This document shows positions 43,556 through 52,319 of a stretch of DNA of 64,000 bases, one piece after another (position 1 is the first letter of the stretch; the number at the start of each line of letters is the position of its first letter). Origin of the DNA: Ferdinandcohnia sp036965045 (GTDB lineage: Bacteria > Bacillota > Bacilli > Bacillales > Bacillaceae_L). The stretch spans positions 1-64,000 of the forward strand of contig NZ_JBALOV010000020.1 of assembly GCF_036965045.1 (NCBI RefSeq). Direction: 5' to 3'. Both the position numbers and the translations under genes were made by a program. The notes below the pieces were generated by a model. That model ran no database searches and was not told the origin of the DNA. It saw only the letters and a list, made by a program, of their open reading frames with translations.

Positions 43556-44329
43556 TTATTTTTTACGATAAAAAAATGTATCTTCTGTTTCCAAGCCATA
43601 CGAGGCTGGATTAAATATTTGTTCGGTACTTCCAACAAATAAGATTCCATTGCTTTTTAGAGCATCACTGAATTTTTTATAAAGCATATCTTTAGCTTCT
43701 TCCGTAAAATAGATTAAAACATTTCTACAAATAATCAAGTCAAAATCTGCTCCAAAGGAATCCGCTAATAAGTTTTGTTTTTTAAACGTCACTGCCTTTT
43801 TTATATCTGGATGAATCGTGTAAAAAGCACCATCTTGGGTGAAGTAGCGCTTTTTCATGTCAGACGGCAGCTCTTGAAGTGAGCGTTCAGGATATATCCC
43901 CATTCTTGCTCTTGTAAGAATATTTTCATCTATATCCGTGGCCAAAATGGATATTTGATTTAAAGGCAAAAACTTTGAGAGAATCAAAGCTAGTGTGTAC
44001 GGTTCCTCCCCTGCTGAACAGGCTGCACTCCATACTCTTAACTTTCGATTCGACTGAAGGAGTTTTGGAAGAATCTTCGTTTCTAGTACCTCCCAGCGTT
44101 TCGCATTTCGATAAAACTCTGAAACATTGATCGTCATTCGGTCCAGAAACTCACCCAAAAGTTCTTTGTCTTTTTCTATTCCCTTATAATATTCTTGAAA
44201 GCTTGAAAATCCTCTTTTTTCATACAAGGAAGTCAGTCTTCTTACCATTTGGGCTTCTTTATATAACCGTAAATCAATTCCCGTTTTTCTTTTTATCTGT
44301 TCAGTAAATAAATTATAATTCTTATCCAT
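43556..44329 (-). CDS. cheR: chemotaxis methyltransferase CheR
   Basis: It methylates receptor glutamates for adaptation in chemotaxis, using SAM. The 257-aa protein has the N-terminal helical domain and the SAM-binding WSAACSAGEEPYTLA (about 97-111), CRNVLIYF and an FVGSTEQI segment. It is located alone before the aro genes, as in B. subtilis, without other che genes. Confidence 0.95.
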   Translation of the reverse strand: MDKNYNLFTEQIKRKTGIDLRLYKEAQMVRRLTSLYEKRGFSSFQEYYKGIEKDKELLGEFLDRMTINVSEFYRNAKRWEVLETKILPKLLQSNRKLRVWSAACSAGEEPYTLALILSKFLPLNQISILATDIDENILTRARMGIYPERSLQELPSDMKKRYFTQDGAFYTIHPDIKKAVTFKKQNLLADSFGADFDLIICRNVLIYFTEEAKDMLYKKFSDALKSNGILFVGSTEQIFNPASYGLETEDTFFYRKK

Positions 44330-44375
44330 GTCTTCTCCTCAAAAACACATCATTCTCGTGGGGTATTTGTTCCTT

Positions 44376-44409
44376 GAGAAAAACCAGCCCTAAATGAGAG
44401 CTGGTTTTT
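44376..44409 (-). terminator. terminator after ndk
   Basis: A stem AAAAACCAGC/GCTGGTTTTT (44379-44388/44400-44409, 11-nt loop) with a T-rich run on minus before cheR. Confidence 0.8.
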
Positions 44410-44416
44410 TGTTAGA

Positions 44417-44863
44417 TTAGTAAATCCAATTATTGATTAACTTATCGTAAGCTACTAATTCTTCTTCTTTGAAGAATAATCCAATTTCACGCTCAGCACT
44501 TGCTGGTGAATCAGAACCATGAATAACGTTCTTTCCAACTGTCAATCCAAAATCGCCACGAATTGTTCCTGGAAGGGCATCCTTTGGATTAGTAGTACCC
44601 ATCATTTGTCGAGCAGTTGCAATTACATTCTCACCTTGCCAAACCATCGCAAAAACTGGTCCTGATGTGATGAAGTCAACTAGTTCTCCAAAAAATGGAC
44701 GTTCCTTATGCTCACCGTAATGTTCCCCTGCCAGTTCTTCTGTAACCGCCATCAATTTAGCTCCCACTAGTTGAAAGCCCTTTCTTTCGAAGCGTGATAC
44801 AATTTCTCCAACTAGTTGACGCTGTACGCCATCAGGCTTAACCATTAAAAATGTTTTTTCCAT
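44417..44863 (-). CDS. ndk: nucleoside diphosphate kinase
   Basis: It balances NTP pools by phosphate transfer through a His intermediate. The 148-aa protein shows MVKPDGVQR at the start and the active-site NVIHGSDSPASAEREI. ATG at 44863 follows GTGGAG; an upstream ATG gives 13 extra residues not seen in the family. It stands downstream of hepT. Confidence 0.97.
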   Translation of the reverse strand: MEKTFLMVKPDGVQRQLVGEIVSRFERKGFQLVGAKLMAVTEELAGEHYGEHKERPFFGELVDFITSGPVFAMVWQGENVIATARQMMGTTNPKDALPGTIRGDFGLTVGKNVIHGSDSPASAEREIGLFFKEEELVAYDKLINNWIY

Positions 44864-44957
44864 ACCAATCTCCACCCCACCAAAAATATGTATAATAGTC
44901 ATTTTTTAGCGACCAATCAAAATAGTAACACTATTTTGATTGGTTCGCAATGTTATT

Positions 44958-45920
44958 CTAAAATTTTCTTTTCCCAATATATCTCGCAACATTATACAGT
45001 GTATTTCTAGCACGACAAGCAGGTAATTCTTCTAAGATCCCATACGCTTTTTCTAAATATCGATAACTTAACGCCTCGGCTTGTTTGATAGCATCTGATT
45101 GTTTAATAGATGCTATTAAAGGCTTTATTTCAGCAGATGTTGTACGTTCTGATACTTGGAGTATTTGTTGTTTAAGGTTTTCATCCTTCATCGCATATAG
45201 AACTGGCAAAGTGATATTGCCTTGAAGCAGATCGCTGCCAGCAGGTTTCCCCAATTGTTCATCTGTGCCAGTGAAGTCTAAAATATCATCTGTAATTTGA
45301 AATGCCATCCCCACATAATAACCAAATAAGAACAGTTTTTTATGGACCTCTGCAGGTACATCTGCTGCTATCGCTCCTAATTGGCAGCTACTTGCAATTA
45401 ATAGAGCTGTCTTCCGTTTTATTCTTCGTAAATAACAGCGTAAGTTTTGATCATAACGATATTTATCTTTGATTTGTTCGATTTCACCTAAGCATACCTC
45501 AACAATAGTATGTGCTAGGAGTTTGTGTAATAAGGGATTTGGAAGCTTTGTAATAATTTCAAGAGAGCTACCCAGAATATAATCCCCAGCATACATGGCT
45601 ATTTTATTATCCCATTTCGCCTTAATGGTAGGCTTACCACGTCGAATGTCCGCGTCATCAATCACATCATCATGCACAAGAGATGCTGTATGAATAAGTT
45701 CAAGTGTCACAGCAACATTTTTAATGATATCAATATTATAGTTCCCAAATTTTCCTCCTAAAAGGACAAAAACGGGCCGTAGTCGTTTACCACCAGATTG
45801 TAATAGATGCAATCCAGCTTGCTGAAGAACGGGATGCTTTCCTTTAATGGAAGACTCCAATTCTTTTTCTATAATTGCTAAATCTGTATTCAAATACGAA
45901 TACGTCAAAGATAATTTCAT
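44958..45920 (-). CDS. hepT: heptaprenyl diphosphate synthase component II
   Basis: Catalytic subunit that makes the C35 side chain of menaquinone-7. The 320-aa trans-prenyltransferase has the first Asp-rich motif DDVIDD and second DDILDF, and GGKRLRPVF for substrate binding. ATG at 45920 follows AAGGTG. The operon order hepS-menG-hepT puts both synthase subunits and the final methyltransferase together. Confidence 0.95.
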   Translation of the reverse strand: MKLSLTYSYLNTDLAIIEKELESSIKGKHPVLQQAGLHLLQSGGKRLRPVFVLLGGKFGNYNIDIIKNVAVTLELIHTASLVHDDVIDDADIRRGKPTIKAKWDNKIAMYAGDYILGSSLEIITKLPNPLLHKLLAHTIVEVCLGEIEQIKDKYRYDQNLRCYLRRIKRKTALLIASSCQLGAIAADVPAEVHKKLFLFGYYVGMAFQITDDILDFTGTDEQLGKPAGSDLLQGNITLPVLYAMKDENLKQQILQVSERTTSAEIKPLIASIKQSDAIKQAEALSYRYLEKAYGILEELPACRARNTLYNVARYIGKRKF

Positions 45921-45953
45921 CAGTTTCACCTTAGTCTAAAAAATATGACGCGA

Positions 45954-46664
45954 TCAACTATTTCTTTTATAACCTAAATGCATTGCCGCTACACCCAAAG
46001 TGTATGGTTTCACTTCGATGTCAGTCAAGCCTGCTTCCCGAAACATGTTTGCAAGCTCTTTCATACCCGGGAAATCACGTGCAGATTCCTGGAGCCATGA
46101 ATATTCCTGATAGCTCTTAGCAAAAAGCTTTCCGAAAATCGGCATAATAAAACGAAAATACATAAAATATAATTGCCTAAAACCGACCATCGTTGGCTGT
46201 GAGGTTTCTAAACAAACAACCTTACCACCTGGCTTTACAACCCGTTGCATTTCTTTTAATACCGTCATGTAATCAGGAACATTACGAAGACCAAAGCCAA
46301 TTGTTACATAATCAAATGAATTATCATCAAATGGAAGTTCCATTGCATTCCCATGGGTTAACTCTACCTGAGTTAACTTTAGCCTGTCCACTTTCTCTTG
46401 ACCAATTTTAAGCATGTTCTTACTAAAATCAAGACCAACAACTTTTCCCTGTGGGCCTACCTTCTCAGCAAGGGCAATCGTCCAGTCAGCGGTACCACAG
46501 CAAAGGTCAAGTGCAGCCGAACCGGCTTTAACATCCATCCGTTTCATTGTATCCTTACGCCATGCTTTATGTTGTTGGAAGCTGATAACGGAATTCATTT
46601 GGTCATAGTTTTTATAGATTTTTTCAAATACATGATGTACTCGTTGTTCTTTCGATTGTTCCAT
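45954..46664 (-). CDS. menG: demethylmenaquinone methyltransferase
   Basis: Final step of menaquinone synthesis (UbiE/MenG family). The 236-aa SAM enzyme shows DLCCGTADWTIALA, the GNAMELPFDDNSFDYVTIGFG block and a C-terminal LGVAAMHLGYK. ATG at 46664 follows AAGGG; the seven-residue extension upstream overlaps hepS. It lies between hepT and hepS. Confidence 0.96.
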   Translation of the reverse strand: MEQSKEQRVHHVFEKIYKNYDQMNSVISFQQHKAWRKDTMKRMDVKAGSAALDLCCGTADWTIALAEKVGPQGKVVGLDFSKNMLKIGQEKVDRLKLTQVELTHGNAMELPFDDNSFDYVTIGFGLRNVPDYMTVLKEMQRVVKPGGKVVCLETSQPTMVGFRQLYFMYFRFIMPIFGKLFAKSYQEYSWLQESARDFPGMKELANMFREAGLTDIEVKPYTLGVAAMHLGYKRNS

Positions 46665-46666
46665 AA

Positions 46667-47479
46667 TTACCCTTCTTCCACGCATCTTTTCAATGATAAT
46701 GTAGTACCAACAAGAAGTAGTTCATCAATACGGTTACTCAACATTTTGTTTAGTTTTGGGGGTTTCTCTAAGGATTGTTCTAACTTTTTAGTTACAAGAA
46801 AGATTTGCATGTTAAATTCATTCATTACATTGGTTATATGATCTTGTTTTTCCCCCGGAACTATTTTCTTAAGGGTCTTAATAAGAATCGAATTGCCATT
46901 TTCTAAATATTGATCCCTTTCAAATAACAGTCTTTTGAGTAATAAAAAGTGTTGAACGAGGTCATCCCATTTTTTTATTTGAAAGCTTTTCACGATTTTT
47001 TGGAAAACAGCAGATTCCACAGCTGTCACACATGATATAAGCTTCTCGATTTGTTCATGATCCATTTGGTACAAATAAATTTTTGCCTCATTTACATCTT
47101 TAATACCCTCTGCAAGTATTCGAATGAAGGTGATATCAGACGCTTCGGCAAGGAGATTATAGTACAATCCACTAAAATAGTCTCCCGCCAGAACGGCCAA
47201 CTGTTGACCGCGCATACGGTCATCTGAATAAGAAAGTCGATTGGGGACCGTTTCATGGGTATCTAACGCCTGTTGAACAAGCATAGTAGTGACTATATAG
47301 TTTGTTAATTGCTCTTTTGGCAAAAGCAAATCCTCGCAAATGGAGTATAACAATAATAGTTTATCCTCATCTATACTAGGTGTTTCCATATATCTTTGAA
47401 GGTATGAGTGCTTTGTTTTGTTCTCAATACGCTCCTTGAGATTGGCAATTATTTCCTTGATGTCATGCAAATCAATCAC
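46667..47479 (-). CDS. hepS: heptaprenyl diphosphate synthase component I
   Basis: Small, non-catalytic subunit needed for chain-length control by HepT. A 270-aa helical protein with YLQRYMETPSIDEDKLLLLY and RGQQLAVLAGDYFSGLYYNLL, typical for component I. The gene is two bases upstream of menG. A terminator after mtrB separates it from the folE-mtrB pair. Confidence 0.9.
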   Translation of the reverse strand: MIDLHDIKEIIANLKERIENKTKHSYLQRYMETPSIDEDKLLLLYSICEDLLLPKEQLTNYIVTTMLVQQALDTHETVPNRLSYSDDRMRGQQLAVLAGDYFSGLYYNLLAEASDITFIRILAEGIKDVNEAKIYLYQMDHEQIEKLISCVTAVESAVFQKIVKSFQIKKWDDLVQHFLLLKRLLFERDQYLENGNSILIKTLKKIVPGEKQDHITNVMNEFNMQIFLVTKKLEQSLEKPPKLNKMLSNRIDELLLVGTTLSLKRCVEEG

Positions 47480-47600
47480 CCTTGTTTCCCCAATTTAAAT
47501 AATCCATTTATCTATTTTAAAGTTCTTTATATTAGTCTTTATAAAACAACGTTAATTATAACATACATCCCTTAGTTTTTCCCTTAGTTTTATTTATTCC

Positions 47601-47627
47601 AAAAGAAAAAGCAGGATTTACCTGCTT
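47601..47627 (-). terminator. terminator after mtrB
   Basis: A 7-bp stem (47609-47615/47621-47627, 5-nt loop) followed on minus by TTTCTTTT. It overlaps the mtrB stop codon. Confidence 0.75.
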
Positions 47628-47856
47628 ATTTTTTTGAATCTGATTCAGTTTCTCCATGACTAGTTTGGATTATGGCATGACCTCGTACTTTGATTGCTGA
47701 AGTATGTTCTGTGAATTGTGCAATCATGACCTCGCCTTTATCTAGTTTCTCTGAATGATGGAAGCGTGTATCAGAACCTCTTGTTAGACCGATTACATTC
47801 ACTCCATCTTCTACTGCTTTGATTACAATAAATTCTGAGTTTGAATTATTATTCAT
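47626..47856 (-). CDS. mtrB: trp RNA-binding attenuation protein TRAP
   Basis: An 11-subunit ring protein that, with bound tryptophan, wraps (G/U)AG-repeat RNA and causes termination in the trp leader. The 76-aa protein has SEFIVIKAVEDGVNVIGLTR, the KLDKGEVMIAQFTEHTSAIK core with Lys and Arg for RNA contact and the Thr/Gly tryptophan pocket. ATG at 47856 follows GGAG. It is paired with folE as in B. subtilis mtrA-mtrB. Confidence 0.97.
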   Translation of the reverse strand: MNNNSNSEFIVIKAVEDGVNVIGLTRGSDTRFHHSEKLDKGEVMIAQFTEHTSAIKVRGHAIIQTSHGETESDSKK

Positions 47857-47970
47857 CCTTTTCAACTCCTATGAATGCTATGTAAGGAACCATTTCAACT
47901 CATTCAACACTATTTGGAAGTTGAGTGAAATCCATATCTTTTTTTACTATCTCGTAATTTATTGAGGATG

Positions 47971-48537
47971 TCAATTCTTTATTAATGATAGCACTTCGCT
48001 GCGGGCTGCAGGATCCTGTTGCAGTATCCCCCGGACAGCTGAAGTAACGGTTTTTGCCCCTGGCTTTTTAACGCCGCGCATTGTCATACACATATGCTCC
48101 GCTTCAATGACTACCATAACCCCGTGTGGCTGAAGTGTTTCAACAATGGAATCAGCTATTGTTGAAGTGATTCTTTCTTGTAATTGTGGCCTTTTTGCCA
48201 CTGCTTCTACTGCTCGTGCAAGCTTGCTTAGGCCTGTTACTTTTCCGCCTTTAGGTATGTAGGCAACATGTGCATGACCATAAAATGGAACGAGATGGTG
48301 CTCACACATCGAAAAAAACGGAATATCTTTCACAAGTACCAATTCTTCGTGTTCTTCTCCAAAGACGGTTTGAAAGTATTCTTTCGGGTCATCTTGTAAG
48401 CCTGAGAAAACTTCAGCATACATTTTAGCGACACGTTTTGGCGTATCTAGTAGCCCTTCTCTGTGCGGATCTTCCCCAATTGCTTCTAAAATCATGGTAA
48501 CGGCTTGCTCTATTTTTTTATAGTCTATGGAAGTCAT
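47971..48537 (-). CDS. folE: GTP cyclohydrolase I
   Basis: First step of tetrahydrofolate synthesis. The 188-aa protein has the zinc ligands in CEHHLVPFYGHAHVAYIP and the HMCMTMRGV segment, and the catalytic His-Cys residues of the FolE1 type. Called mtrA in older B. subtilis naming. It precedes mtrB by about 115 bases. Confidence 0.97.
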   Translation of the reverse strand: MTSIDYKKIEQAVTMILEAIGEDPHREGLLDTPKRVAKMYAEVFSGLQDDPKEYFQTVFGEEHEELVLVKDIPFFSMCEHHLVPFYGHAHVAYIPKGGKVTGLSKLARAVEAVAKRPQLQERITSTIADSIVETLQPHGVMVVIEAEHMCMTMRGVKKPGAKTVTSAVRGILQQDPAARSEVLSLIKN

Positions 48538-48602
48538 GCCAACCCCTCCTCTTGTCGCATACTACTAGTTCATTGATTCTAGCATATTTACGGATAGAAA
48601 AC

Positions 48603-48625
48603 AAAAAAGAGTCGCAAGCGACCCT
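48603..48625 (-). terminator. terminator after hbs
   Basis: An 8-bp stem (48608-48615/48618-48625) with a T-run on minus, between hbs and folE. Confidence 0.75.
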
Positions 48626-48657
48626 TTTTGTATCTTTCACATAGGTTCTATGTAAAA

Positions 48658-48930
48658 TTATTTTACTGCATCTTTAAGCGCCTTTCCTGGTTTAAATGCA
48701 GGAACCTTGCTAGCAGCAATTTCGATTTCTTCACCAGTTTGAGGGTTGCGACCTTTACGAGCTGCACGCTCACGTACCTCAAAGTTACCGAATCCGATTA
48801 GTTGAACTTTGTCTCCACCTTTAAGAGCTTCAAGGATTGAATCAAAAACTGCATCAACAGCCTTTGTAGCATCCTTTTTAGAAAGTTCAGCACTTTCAGC
48901 TACAGCGTTAACTAATTCTGTTTTGTTCAT
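48658..48930 (-). CDS. hbs: DNA-binding protein HU
   Basis: The main nucleoid-associated protein; it bends and compacts DNA. The 90-aa protein shows MNKTELVNAVAE, GFGNFEVRERAARKGRNPQTG and the C-terminal VPAFKPGKALK. ATG at 48930 follows GGAGGTG; three extra codons upstream are unlikely. A single-gene unit with its own promoter and terminator, consistent with high expression. Confidence 0.97.
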   Translation of the reverse strand: MNKTELVNAVAESAELSKKDATKAVDAVFDSILEALKGGDKVQLIGFGNFEVRERAARKGRNPQTGEEIEIAASKVPAFKPGKALKDAVK

Positions 48931-49044
48931 GACATTCACCTCCTCCCAAATTAAAAATACAAATCATATGAATGATTATTCATTACCCTATAAGCCTTAT
49001 GTCATCAAGTATCTACCAACGTCAGCTTGATGCTAACATGCCTT

Positions 49045-49073
49045 ATAATAAACGATTATTAGTCATAATTCAA
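49045..49073 (-). promoter_or_regulatory. promoter of hbs
   Basis: On minus TTGAAT (49073-49068), 17 bases, TATTAT (49050-49045), about 115 bases upstream of hbs. The gap to the spoIVA terminator (48931-49239) holds nothing else but an AATGCGC/GCGCATT inverted repeat at 49179-49194. Confidence 0.5.
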
Positions 49074-49231
49074 TATATTTCAACAGAAATTTTACCTTAT
49101 TATGTATATTTCACCAAAAAACCTCTATTTTTTTGTACAAAGCTTATCATATTCATATTTAGTAAGCAAATCACATCAAATGCGCAAGCGCATTGAAAGT
49201 GGATTATTGACGAAAAGGATTCATTTTCTAC

Positions 49232-49258
49232 AAAAAAAAGACTCCTAATTAAGGAGCC
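49232..49258 (-). terminator. terminator after spoIVA
   Basis: A 7-bp stem with one G-U pair (49240-49246/49252-49258) and an eight-T run on minus, just past the spoIVA stop. Confidence 0.85.
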
Positions 49259-49264
49259 TACATC

Positions 49265-50743
49265 TTATAATATGATAGCGATCAATCCGCCTGAACCTTC
49301 GTTTATGATTCTTTCAAGGGTTTCTTTTAGCTTATAACGTGCATTTTCTGGCATTAAGGATAATTTAGCTTGAATGCCCTCTCGTACAATCGAACTTAGT
49401 GATCGACCAAAGATATCTGAATTCCAGATTGATAGTGGATCATCCTCAAAGTCTTGCATTAAATAACGGACTAATTCTTCGCTTTGTTTTTCTGTGCCAA
49501 TTATCGGTGCAAATTCAGACTCCACATCCACCTTTATCATGTGGATAGATGGTGCAACAGCTTTTAAACGAACCCCAAATCTTGAACCTTGGCGTATGAT
49601 TTCAGGCTCATCTAGGCTCATATCTGATAGCGCAGGTGCTGCAATTCCATAGCCTGTTTGCTTTACCATTTTTAATGCATCGGCCACTTGATCATACTCT
49701 GCTTTTGCATGAGCAAAATCTTGCATAAGCTGTAAGAGATGATCTTTTCCGCGGATTTCAACACCCACAACTTCTTTAAGAATTTGATCATATAAATCAT
49801 CTGGAGCATATAAATCAATTTCTGCAACTCCCTGCCCCATTTCGATACCAGCTAAGCTCGCTTGGTCAATAAAGTCATATTCACTAAATTGTCCAACGAC
49901 GCGGTCCACATCGCGTAAACGCTTGATATCTTGAACAGTGTCCTTTACAGCATCTTGATAGCTTTCTCTTAACCAATGATCCTCGCGTAAGACCATAACC
50001 CAGCTTGGTAGATTTACATTTACCTCTAAGACTGGAAACTCATAAAGTGCTTCACGTAAAACATTAAATACATCTGCCTCACGCATACTTTCAACACTCA
50101 TTGCTAAAACTGGGATATCATATTTTTCATTTAATTCCTGTCTTAGCGCATCCGTTTCAGGATGATGAGGATGGACAGTGTTAATCACCATGATAAATGG
50201 TTTTCCGACCTCTTTTAACTCAGCAATTACTCGCTCTTCTGCTTCAATATAATCTCGTCTAGGAATTTCCCCAATTGAGCCGTCTGTTGTGACAACAACT
50301 CCTATTGTAGAATGCTCTTGAATGACCTTTCTTGTGCCAATCTCCGCTGCTTCATGGAACGGGATTGGTTCTTCATACCATGGAGTATTAATCATTCGTG
50401 GCCCGTTCTCATCCTCATAACCCTTTGCACCTGGTACTGTGTATCCCACACAATCCACAAGGCGAATGTTCACATCTAGCCCTTCTTCAACATGGACCGA
50501 AACAGCTTGGTTTGGAACAAACTTTGGTTCCGTTGTCATGATGGTTCTTCCAGCAGCGCTTTGTGGTAATTCATCCTGCGCGCGAGCCTTATCAGCTTCA
50601 CTACCGATATTCGGTAAGACTACTAATTCCATGAACTTCTTTATGAAAGTAGATTTGCCTGTTCTTACTGCACCAACGACTCCTAAATATATATCGCCAC
50701 CGGTGCGCTCAGCGATATCTTTAAAAATATCTACCTTTTCCAA
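49265..50743 (-). CDS. spoIVA: stage IV sporulation protein A (coat morphogenetic ATPase)
   Basis: SpoIVA polymerises on the outer forespore membrane using ATP and forms the basement layer of the coat and helps cortex assembly. The 492-aa protein has the N-terminal P-loop GAVRTGKSTFIKKF (about 24-37) and a long C-terminal region ending in GSGGLIAIIL, the hydrophobic C-terminus that interacts with SpoVM. A sigma-E-like promoter lies upstream. It marks the window as from an endospore former. Confidence 0.97.
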   Translation of the reverse strand: MEKVDIFKDIAERTGGDIYLGVVGAVRTGKSTFIKKFMELVVLPNIGSEADKARAQDELPQSAAGRTIMTTEPKFVPNQAVSVHVEEGLDVNIRLVDCVGYTVPGAKGYEDENGPRMINTPWYEEPIPFHEAAEIGTRKVIQEHSTIGVVVTTDGSIGEIPRRDYIEAEERVIAELKEVGKPFIMVINTVHPHHPETDALRQELNEKYDIPVLAMSVESMREADVFNVLREALYEFPVLEVNVNLPSWVMVLREDHWLRESYQDAVKDTVQDIKRLRDVDRVVGQFSEYDFIDQASLAGIEMGQGVAEIDLYAPDDLYDQILKEVVGVEIRGKDHLLQLMQDFAHAKAEYDQVADALKMVKQTGYGIAAPALSDMSLDEPEIIRQGSRFGVRLKAVAPSIHMIKVDVESEFAPIIGTEKQSEELVRYLMQDFEDDPLSIWNSDIFGRSLSSIVREGIQAKLSLMPENARYKLKETLERIINEGSGGLIAIIL

Positions 50744-50814
50744 GTGTGATCCCTCCCGATTTTACAGTTCTTGGGATAATTTTATCCTTTTACTACATAT
50801 TCTAGGACATTATA

Positions 50815-50844
50815 TTTGTATGACGTTGTCCTAATTAAATATGA
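50815..50844 (-). promoter_or_regulatory. sigma-E-like promoter of spoIVA
   Basis: On minus TCATATTT (50844-50837), a 14-base spacer, then CATACAAA (50822-50815). This fits the mother-cell sigma-E pattern and spoIVA is a known sigma-E gene. Confidence 0.6.
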
Positions 50845-50960
50845 CTATTTCTAGAAAAAAAATCCCCCCATAATATGTAGCAGCAAAATTCAGTTCAAAA
50901 AGACCGTCTTTATACCACCCTAGCAAGCTATATTTCTTACACTTTTTGAACAATTTACAA

Positions 50961-51003
50961 AATAAAAACCCTTCTTTTAGAGTTTATGTCTAAAAGAAGG
51001 GTT
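50961..51003 (-). terminator. terminator after yphF
   Basis: A 15-bp perfect stem (50967-50981/50989-51003, 7-nt loop) with TTTTATT on minus. It ends the yphE-yphF unit. Confidence 0.9.
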
Positions 51004-51009
51004 CATGAC

Positions 51010-51729
51010 TTAATTATCTAAAAAAATTGGTTCATTTTTATCATCTATCGTATATGGCAAAGAATTAGTCGGAACAAACATCGAGTTTTCGACTAAAAGA
51101 GCTCGAATATCATCGCCTGTTTTATAGGTATGCTCGTACTTGCCTATATACTCAAATAAATCTATACGGTAATCTACAACAATTTCGTTGTTGTTCGTTA
51201 TCAACAGAGGTAAGTTTTTTCCTGTGAATGGACTTACAACAAAAGGCTCTTCTTTCAAGCCAAGCTTGTTATAATCTAATGTAAATACATTCGTTTGGAG
51301 CTGTTCCTTAAATGGCGCATAACCATTTGAAGAACGATACATTTGCACTCTCAAATTTAGTTCGCTGATTTTTTCTGAAATTCGAACATCTAAAAGTTTT
51401 ACTGTTGGATTCGTTTCAACATCGACTAATACATATAAATAAACCCCGCCCGTTTCATAAGCATTACCCGGTGGTTCGGCTATGTATTTTGGAGAAATCC
51501 GAGAAAAATCAATCGGATATTTTTGATAAATGGGAGTCTCCATATCCCTGTTTTTTATTGGTAAAAGTCCCCCTGAATCTTCTTTAAATTGATCTACCGC
51601 TCTTTGAACAGCCGCAATTTGATCCTCATAGGGAATTTGGTTTTGAGTAAGCTTTTCTTTCGGGTATAGGCATCCTGTAAGCATTGATAATGAAAAAACG
51701 ATGATCAACAGTTGTAACGTAACTTTCAT
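51010..51729 (-). CDS. yphF: lipoprotein YphF
   Basis: A 239-aa lipoprotein: an N-terminal signal ending in lipobox LTGC at about residues 17-20, then a secreted domain with two related segments (DQIAAVQRAVDQFKEDSGGLLP). It fits the YphF family of Bacilli, with unknown function. ATG at 51729 follows GGATGG; upstream in-frame starts would lengthen the signal. It lies 28 bases after yphE, ahead of spoIVA. Confidence 0.85.
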   Translation of the reverse strand: MKVTLQLLIIVFSLSMLTGCLYPKEKLTQNQIPYEDQIAAVQRAVDQFKEDSGGLLPIKNRDMETPIYQKYPIDFSRISPKYIAEPPGNAYETGGVYLYVLVDVETNPTVKLLDVRISEKISELNLRVQMYRSSNGYAPFKEQLQTNVFTLDYNKLGLKEEPFVVSPFTGKNLPLLITNNNEIVVDYRIDLFEYIGKYEHTYKTGDDIRALLVENSMFVPTNSLPYTIDDKNEPIFLDN

Positions 51730-51757
51730 ATTTAATACCATCCTTATGTTTGTAACT

Positions 51758-51958
51758 CTACTCACTAACAGGTCCACTAAACACTACAAAGAAAATAATA
51801 ATTCCTGCTAGAATCATAAAAAGATATGCAATCGTGGCCACAATCCCTTTTAGGAAGCCCTTAAGTTTATATCGACTAAGATAAATAGATATAATTGCAA
51901 TCAACATAAATGCCATTCCTGCGAATGAAATCCACATTTTTAGTAATCCTGGTGTCAC
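51758..51958 (-). CDS. yphE: DUF2768 membrane protein YphE
   Basis: A 66-aa protein with two membrane segments (about 5-25 and 33-58). It fits the YphE family beside gpsA. GTG at 51958 with GGGAGTGA upstream is chosen (MTPGLLKMWISFAGM); the longer frame starting MLELDKG runs through the ribosome site. Function unknown; a spore-related role is suggested only by neighbours yphF and spoIVA. Confidence 0.8.
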   Translation of the reverse strand: MTPGLLKMWISFAGMAFMLIAIISIYLSRYKLKGFLKGIVATIAYLFMILAGIIIFFVVFSGPVSE

Positions 51959-52319
51959 CTTGTTCACTCCCTTGTCCAACTCTAACATTCCGTCAAATAT
52001 TATATCATAATAAGCATCTTTAAACTAAGGCAATATATTTAATTGTAAAACAAAAAAGCTGAAGTAAAGAGGGGCACCTTTACTTCAGCAAGCGTAAACT
52101 AAATATTCCCTTTAACCCAGTTGCTCAGACCCACAGTATACTACGTTGCATTTTATGCGAAAATGTCATGAAATGTATCGTCTTATGCCTATTTTTCGCA
52201 AGAAAGTGCAAAGTTTTAATCACTGGAATTTTCTTGCTGTGCGAAATTGTTAGGAATCCCGCTATTTAGTATTCTCCTTGCTATCATATGCACCAAAAGG
52301 GAGTCTGTGTAATAATTTT
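51959..52319. other. 360-base gap between yphE and gpsA
   Basis: It holds the gpsA terminator (52058-52089) and, on minus, a TATACT box (52141-52136) with no clear -35. I see no gene. A 32-codon plus-strand frame from 52155 has no ribosome site and is rejected. Confidence 0.6.
52052..52089 (-). terminator. terminator of the der-gpsA unit
   Basis: A 12-bp perfect stem (52058-52069/52078-52089, 8-nt loop) with six T on minus. It lies about 230 bases past gpsA. Confidence 0.9.

Noticed and set aside
52155..52253. 32-codon plus-strand frame in the yphE-gpsA gap
   Set aside because: No ribosome site or terminator, and it only spans AT-rich intergenic sequence.
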